The notes below the pieces were generated by a model, which was not told the origin of the DNA, made no database searches, and saw nothing but the letters and a program-made list of their open reading frames with translations. This document shows positions 59,101 to 64,000 of a stretch of DNA of 64,000 nucleotides, in pieces (within the stretch, counting starts at the first letter, position 1; each line of letters begins with the position of its first letter). Source of the stretch: Antennarius striatus (lineage: Eukaryota > Chordata > Actinopteri > Lophiiformes > Antennariidae); assembly GCF_040054535.1 (NCBI RefSeq), contig NC_090780.1:1084501-1148500 (forward strand), read 5' to 3'. The position numbers and the translations under genes are program-made.

Positions 59101-62100
59101 TTTGTCCCAAAAAATTTAGTACAAACTGAAACATTTGATTTTCTGTACCGGCCATGATGTGAAGTAATGAAGATGTCCTAATAGAGCACATTTTTCATTC
59201 TAAGCAAGAGATGAGACTTATTCATGATATATGAAGAAATATTGTTATAAATATATTTTGTGTCCTCTATAAACCAACCCTTCTCACCAGTTGACTGGGA
59301 CTCTGTCCGGCCGTGTTGTCTGTAGATACCCGTCTGTCATAAAGGGGAACACCCTCCCACCAGAGGACCCACTCCTCAAGTTCCTGGTGAACAACAGTGC
59401 AGACGCCGAGGAGACAGTGCAGTGTGCTAACTGTGACCAGGAGAGTTCCAAACAGGTATAAATGACACCGATCCGTTGGGATTGGTCTTTAGTTTGGTCA
59501 TCACAACCCTGTTACGAATGTATGAAGATGACACAGGTGTTAGAAGTAAACTTATCCTTATTTGAACATGTCAAACAGGACCCCCTCAGTTACACGTTGG
59601 ATGACAAACTTTTATTTTTATGTGGCTTTTAAGACGTTTTGTTGACACAATCTTCTGTTTTGCTCAAATTGAGAGTGTGATCAAGTGTGACCTGAAGGAC
59701 TGTTAATCTGGTGTTAACACGTCTACACCCCATGAGTCTGTTTCTTTTTTTGTGCAGGACGGCGGGCTGATGTTCTACTGTAACACCTGCAGCCAGCCTC
59801 TTTGCAGTGCCTGTAAGGAGGTGACCCACAAGGCCAGAATGTTCTCTCACCACGAGATCGTGTCCCTGGCCAAAGGCACCAAAGCCAAACACAAGAAGTG
59901 CCGTGAGTCACTCCTCCGTATCAGACAGGGGGGACGCAGGTCGGCCAGGAGACGTGTCCACACGGCTGAGCTCTGCTCAGAACTCTAAAAATCAATCTAA
60001 GTACAACCAGGTGGTCCTCAAGATACAAACATTCATCTGTAGATATGAACAAAGGCACCACCATATCCGACTATGGTCCTGCAGTTCCCCTTTCTGCCAC
60101 AACCCCCACAGAGGCAGCACTGCTGCGTTGGTGCAGCTCCAACACTCGCCCCCCCCCTGTCGTTGTTTGTTATTATCTCTGTTAGCGTAGAGATGGTGAA
60201 CATCTCTCTGATGACAACTCTGACTCTGACAAACACTAACTCCTCCCTCCTCCTCCTCTTCCTACATCCTAAAGCTAAGCTACGTGCTAAAAGCTACAGT
60301 GGATCATCAACAGCTGACTCTGATTCTTGTTGTTGATGATCTTAAAACTAGTGGAGAGTTTCTTGAAGTGTTTCTTCTTCTTCTCCTCAAGTATTAAATT
60401 ATAAGCATTAAAGTTTACCGTAAAGTAATCTGGATTAAAACGATCACATGATGCTTAAAGGTAGATATTGGAACCATATGTTCATATTTTATTATGATTA
60501 CATGTTTTTATTCTGATTTACTGTACAGTAACATGATATTATGAGCTTTCAACAGTTTACTAGTGATTTTAAGAGTCCAGTCTTTGTGGTGGACAGACTT
60601 TAAGTCGAGTAAAATGACGTAAACTTGATTGTTATTTTTCTGTGTATTTTTTTAAATGAACATATAATCAGAAGGACTGAACACAAACATCCTCTACCTG
60701 TTTTTTATTTCATTCTGTGTTGTTTTAATGTCATGTAATTGTTTCTGGTCCGTCTGAGGGAACAGAACTTTAGTGTTTAGAGTAGTAATGACATTTAAAT
60801 GACCTCAGATGAAGATTATAGATTAAAACGCTGCATCAGACGGTGTCTCCGTCTCCACAGCGCTCCACGAGGAGCCTTACATCCTGTTCTCCACCGAGAA
60901 CAAGACCATGCTCTGCATCAAGTGCTTCAGAGACATGCAAGTGTGAGTCCACGTCGCACCAGAGACTCCTTCATCCTGCTCGTCTCCGGTCCTTCACGTT
61001 CACTGACCCACTGTTGGTGTTCCACAGGGAGAGTCGAGCTCACTGCATCGACATAGAAACGGCTTACGTTCAGGGATGTGAAATGCTGGACCACGCTGTG
61101 CTGGTGAGAGGAATGGAACCCACCCCACAAAGTTCCATAGCTGTTCCTCAAGCTGTAACGACACTTTCATTAGTATATAACCTCAGCTTCATTAGTATAT
61201 AGCTTCTTCTTCCTCCTCCAGGTGGTGAAGGAGCTCCAGACTTCAGCTCGAGAGGCGATCGTCCTGCTGAGAGCCATGATAGGAGAAGTGTGTCTGAACG
61301 TGGAGGAAGAACAGAATGCAATCTGTTCTCTGTTCAACAGCCTGCAGGTCAGGTGATGATAGTCTGTCTTATTCTCTAAAGTATGTTAAAACAGGTTTTT
61401 CTTCACCAAACTAATATTAGCATGTACATTAGTAATGGTAGATTAGTTTTAAATAAGGCAATTGTGGCAAATATTTGTCTTTTAAAACTTTTTTTTTTAG
61501 ATTAGATTAAGATTAACAATCGATGTAACCGTGTGGTAGACAGAACATTGGGACCCAATACTCACTATTGATCGGCTTCAATGCTAATCCTTGTTGGGTG
61601 TCTGACGACCCACTTTAACTCATCAGCGTGGACGTGTGCTAAAGCCAATAACGTAATCACAGTTCTGAACCGATAACGGAGAACATAATAATTTTTATAT
61701 TAGCTGGTTTTCCAGCTAAAGTCTTTTGTGTGTCGTTTTCATCTCCGTCTCATGTTTGTATTAATATCCATGTAAAGCATCCGTGTATTTAGTATTATCT
61801 CTCTGACTTCATCTTCGTCGATGACTTCTCTATGTGTGCTGTTTGGCCACTGGGTGTCTCTGTTCGCTTGTCTAAGAGAATAATCTAATCTAATGAATAA
61901 TCCAGGAGTGCTGACACCTCATTGAGGCACTCACACCATCACTGCCCACAATCTTTAGGATTATTAGAGAAAATGTTGAGGAATAAATGGTGTCTCCTCT
62001 CTTGTGGTCTGACAGGAGAAACTAGCAGAGAGGAAGAAGCTCCTGCTGAAGGCAGCTCAGAGGTAAATGTCCACAGTGTCCATGTCTCTGCTGTGTTCAC

Positions 62101-63013
62101 CAGAGTTCAGTTCTCCTCCTGACACCAGGTCACCTGGTGGATCTGGTCCCCTGACCCCGCTCCATTGTCCTCCAGTGATGAAGAACTTTCTCCTGTGTGC
62201 CACTAATTATCATCACAAACACATTTTTCTCCTGGGTTATAACAACTGAATTATAGCCGTATGCTAGCAGCTAGCAGTTACAGTTGTTGGATCTGCTCCA
62301 CCAAAACAAGATGGAGAACCTTCTCAGGAACCTTCTGGATCCACAGCACCAGGTGCTGGAGAAGAACCCATTTACATAGGACCTGCACACCTTTAACACC
62401 TGTTGCATCTTTAGCACCTTTAGCACTGTTAGCACCTGTAGCACCTTTAGCACTTTTAAGACTTTTAACACCTTTAGCAGTATTAGCACCTTTAGCACTT
62501 TTAGCCCCTTTAGCGCTTTTAATAACTACAACACTTTTACCACCCTTACCACATTTAGCACCTTTAACATCTTTAGCGCTTTTACCACCTTGAACACTTG
62601 TAGTACTTTTAGCACCTTTAGTACTTTTAGTACATTTAGCACTTTTAGCACCTGTAGCACCTGTAGCACCTGTAGCACCTGTAGCACCTGTAGCACCTGT
62701 AGCACCAGCCAGCTTCCTATCCTAACAGGTTTGTGTGTGTTAGCATGCTGTTTGCTCATCTTCCTGGTGGTATTCTGGTTGAGGGGGATCATGAAGTTTT
62801 CCATCCTGCTTGTTACCGATCCATATGTGCACACTGTAAAAAGTGAAGAAATGCAAATCATTACAGTCATTTTTATTATACATGAACTCACAAATATCCA
62901 TAAAATAGAATAATTACTTCCCTCCCCTCCAGCAACAGTTAAGGTCTGATTAATCACCGTCTAAGTTGTGCAACCCAGTAAAATCAGGATGAGAGCAACT
63001 CTGACAAACCAGA

Positions 63014-63085
<72 letters not shown>

Positions 63086-63816
63086 CCAGTCAACATGAGG
63101 AGAAGGAGAAAGCTCTGAAGGACCAGCTGTCTCACCTCACCGCCCTGCTCCCAACGCTCCAGGTAAGAGACACAGGAGTCACTGCAGACACAGGAGTCAC
63201 TGCAGACACAGGAGTCACTGCAGACACAGGAGTCACTGCTGACACAGGAGTCACTGCTGACACAGGAGTCACTGCAGACACAGGAGTCACTGCAGAATTT
63301 CACTGTACCCTTTGTATGATGACAAATAAAGTTTGTTAATCTTAATCTAATCCTAAATTTTACCAAAAAGAACTGAAGAAAGTTCTCCCCTTTATCTATA
63401 CATTGATGTACATTCTTACCAGGACAGAATCCTGTATGGACTATCATCTCATCTGAAATCTTAATCTGACTAATCCGTCCCTTTGTTAGACTAAAGTAGT
63501 GGAGTAAAAAGTACTTTACGCAGTAAAAGTATGGTATCCTGCTAAGTGTAATCTGGTTTGGTTGTTCTTTCAGGTCCACCTCATCACCTGCTCCTCGTTC
63601 CTCAGCTCCGCCAACAAGTTTGAGTTTCTGGACATGGGCTATGTGAGTCCAGCCACAGAGTTCAGGTCAACGTTACCGTGGTAACGGCTGAGTTCAGGGG
63701 ATGCTGCACCGCGTCACCGACTCACACCCGTGTTCTTGCTCACGCAGCAGCTCATGGAGCGACTGAAGAGGATCGTGAAGCTTCCTCACCGCCTGAAGCC
63801 GGTGCAGAGCAGCAGG
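53193..63816 (+). CDS. rnf207: RING finger protein 207 (E3 ubiquitin ligase), 5' part, 10 exons in window
   Basis: A RING/B-box/coiled-coil protein which in vertebrate heart supports surface expression of the HERG potassium channel and so influences repolarisation. Exons: 53193-53380 ([32 protein letters not shown]), 59326-59455, 59758-59902 (B-box: CANC in the previous exon, then CNTC, CSAC, H..H), 60861-60942, 61028-61103, 61222-61347, 62016-62062, 63090-63162, 63574-63642, 63748-63816. They total 1005 nt (335 codons), all phases close, and the gene continues past the edge. The start MAGEIF matches the position of the human start, and the ATG follows an acceptor-like AG directly. The first intron (5.9 kb) contains zpr1 on the opposite strand. 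Confidence 0.95.
53430..54430 (+). repeat. Dispersed repeat D, copy 2 (rnf207 intron 1)
   Basis: Matches 34600-35300 in blocks (see that entry) but without the TA expansion, and with extra sequence between blocks, including a 12-bp GTGTAGTAATAT tandem repeat at 53793-53860 and CAAT repeats at 53965-54000. Confidence 0.7.
54431..56360. other. rnf207 intron 1, no exon seen
   Basis: Unassigned. A reversed short piece of repeat C is at about 55165-55200. No open frame carries a motif. Confidence 0.4.
56364..56369 (-). terminator. zpr1: Candidate zpr1 polyadenylation signal
   Basis: AATAAA on the minus strand, about 240 bases beyond the zpr1 stop codon. No residual poly(A) tract of a retrocopy is visible beyond it. 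Confidence 0.45.
56606..58024 (-). CDS. zpr1: Zinc finger protein ZPR1, intact and intronless, nested in rnf207 intron 1
   Basis: ZPR1 is a conserved eukaryotic zinc protein that chaperones eEF1A, binds growth factor receptors and the SMN complex, and moves to the nucleus in growing cells. The single frame encodes 472 aa (human 459). It has the duplicated ZPR1 architecture: C4 finger 1 (CMNC ... CPHC, about residues 63-98) with [14 protein letters not shown] and [20 protein letters not shown], then C4 finger 2 (CPEC ... CDGC, about 275-310) with [13 protein letters not shown] and a second beta/helical-hairpin domain, ending [15 protein letters not shown]. No stop or frameshift interrupts it. 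Met1 gives a Lys/Arg-rich leader; an internal Met at residue 29 is an alternative start. Human ZPR1 has many introns, so this looks like a retrogene that has stayed functional. Whether it is the only zpr1 of the species cannot be told here. Confidence 0.96.
   Translation of the reverse strand: MNTAAAPPSKKRRRKQHVGSCAEASRSGDMSVISEQSLRGESLFTDLSADSEHWRPDEIDSLCMNCHRDGTTRLLLTRIPFFREVIVSSFSCPHCGWADTEIQSAGRIQDQGVCYTLRVRTKDDLNREVVKSDSATTRIPELDLEIPAFTQKGALSTIEGLLDRTVTGLEQDQPVRRALDPETADKINQFIQKLKKLKDVEEEFTLVIEDPSGNSFVENPVAPQKDEALTVTRFKRTTEQDVQLGLRAEDDSVEEPAAPDIEAMRNEVLTFKVNCPECNAPASTNMKLVQIPHFKEVIIMATNCDGCGYRTNEVKSGGATEEQGTKITLHVTNPSDMTRDVLKSETCSVLIPELDFELGMAAISGKFTTVEGLLTDIKDLTVSRNPFCLGDSSNTERVEKIKAFGQKMDRIMAGEMDVHLVLDDPAGNSYLQNVYAPEPDPEMTVETYTRSFEQNEDLGLNDMKTEGYQEDK
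58027..58045 (-). promoter_or_regulatory. CTCF-like motif at the 5' end of zpr1
   Basis: On the minus strand, CCCGCTAGGGGGCGGCAG resembles the CTCF core (CCNCTAGGGGGCGC). It overlaps the zpr1 5' leader. Motif-only evidence. Confidence 0.3.
58130..58385 (+). repeat. LINE-like 3' tail
   Basis: Ends TTTCCCTGGCGGAACC ... GGGATTAATAAAGT, a common terminal pattern of fish non-LTR elements; a shorter relative lies near 493-545. It is followed directly by an ATTAT array, as often happens at LINE 3' ends. Confidence 0.5.
58390..58525. repeat. (ATTAT)n pentanucleotide microsatellite
   Basis: About 26 units, with one ATAGT and one ACTAAT interruption. Confidence 0.95.
58526..59325. other. rnf207 intron 1, distal part, no exon seen
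   Basis: Unassigned intronic DNA up to the exon 2 acceptor. Confidence 0.4.
60005..60150. repeat. Dispersed repeat E, copy 2 (rnf207 intron 3)
   Basis: Relative of 40215-40330 (GTCCTCAAGATACAAACATT, AGTTCCCCTTTCTGCCACA). Confidence 0.55.
60510..60680 (-). repeat. MITE-like repeat family A, copy 3, minus strand (rnf207 intron 3)
   Basis: The reverse complement is collinear with 5690-5870 and 33530-33690 (ACACAGAAAAATAAC, AAGTTTACGTCATTTTAC, CACTAGTAAACTGTTGAAAG). Confidence 0.65.
60717..60800 (+). repeat. Dispersed repeat F, uninterrupted copy
   Basis: TTCTGTGTTGTTTTAATGTC followed directly by ATGTAATTGTTTCTGGTCCG and AACTTTAGTGTTTAGAGTAG. The same repeat at 49620-50130 is split by a LINE fragment and then expanded into the 29-bp minisatellite. 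Confidence 0.75.
61380..62015. other. rnf207 intron 6, no exon seen
   Basis: Unassigned intronic DNA. Confidence 0.4.
62380..62706. repeat. 9-bp minisatellite (TAGCACCTT variants), about 35 copies, rnf207 intron 7
   Basis: Unit TAGCACCTTT/TAGCACTTT/TAGCACCTG. The last seven copies are homogenised as TAGCACCTG. Open frames through it are artefacts. Confidence 0.93.
63016..63083. repeat. (GT)n microsatellite immediately upstream of the rnf207 exon 8 acceptor
   Basis: About 34 GT units run up to TTTCCAG, the acceptor at 63084-63089; almost no conventional pyrimidine tract is left. Confidence 0.97.
63170..63295. repeat. 18-bp tandem repeat, 7 copies, starting next to the rnf207 exon 8 donor
   Basis: Unit ACACAGGAGTCACTGCAG, beginning 8 bases after the exon end at 63162. 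It is in frame with exon 8 if the intron is retained (TGVTAD repeats) until a stop at about 63337. Confidence 0.95.
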
Positions 63817-63879
63817 GTGAGCAGAACGTACGACGGGCTCACCCGTTCACACCTCCAGGTTCCAGTCCCTCAGGGGTTA

Positions 63880-63926
63880 AACGTGGATGGATGGATGGAT
63901 GGATGGATGGATGGATGGATGGATGG
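63880..63926. repeat. (ATGG)n tetranucleotide repeat, rnf207 intron 10
   Basis: About 11 units of GGAT. Confidence 0.95.
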
Positions 63927-64000
63927 CAGGTTTCCACTGATCAGGGGATTCCCACCGATCGACATTCAAACTGATCAATTCTGTCAATCGTTGATGACCT

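Overview
This window is vertebrate nuclear DNA, almost certainly from a teleost fish. The coding sequences are split into many small exons with GT-AG introns, often only 60-120 bases long. The non-coding part is full of fish-type interspersed repeats (Tc1-like and pogo/Tigger-like DNA transposon relics, a tRNA-derived SINE, 5'-truncated LINE tails, MITE-like repeats), long GT/CA runs and many minisatellites. There is no operon, CRISPR array, prophage or other prokaryotic feature.

Four protein-coding genes can be read. (1) chd5, minus strand, CDS 47461 down to 14951: a NuRD-type chromatin remodeller. I reconstructed 40 coding exons. Their lengths sum to 5979 nt (1992 codons plus stop), every splice phase agrees, and the domain order is that of CHD3/4/5. 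(2) rpl22, minus strand, 51427 down to 48357, four exons, 129 aa, with a 5'TOP-like promoter. (3) rnf207, plus strand, from 53193 past the right edge. Ten coding exons lie in the window (335 codons: RING, B-box, coiled coil) and the 3' half is outside. (4) zpr1, minus strand, 58024 to 56606: a complete 472-codon open frame without introns, lying antisense inside the first coding intron of rnf207.

The order chd5-rpl22-rnf207, with these strands, matches human 1p36.31 and supports calling the remodeller chd5 rather than chd4 or chd3. ZPR1 sits elsewhere in human (11q23, multi-exon), so the intronless copy here looks like a retrogene.

Layout: 1-10.1 kb is gene-poor and repeat-rich. A GC-rich, CCAAT-rich promoter-like island (10.5-11.5 kb) has no recognisable gene. 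The probable chd5 3'UTR is 12.4-14.95 kb. chd5 exons 40-3 run from 15 to 34.4 kb, exon 2 is at 39.7 kb and exon 1 at 47.4 kb, with large repeat-filled introns 1 and 2. The chd5 promoter lies in the roughly 0.9 kb between chd5 exon 1 and the rpl22 3' end. rpl22 and rnf207 diverge from a roughly 1.8 kb spacer.

I found no evidence of a new multi-gene system. The most interesting items are the nested intronless zpr1, an rnf207 exon squeezed between a (GT)n tract at its acceptor and a tandem repeat at its donor, a minisatellite abutting a chd5 splice donor, two apparent GC-AG introns in chd5, LINE tails with minisatellites at a shared internal position, and a LINE insertion whose empty-site paralogue lies in the same window.
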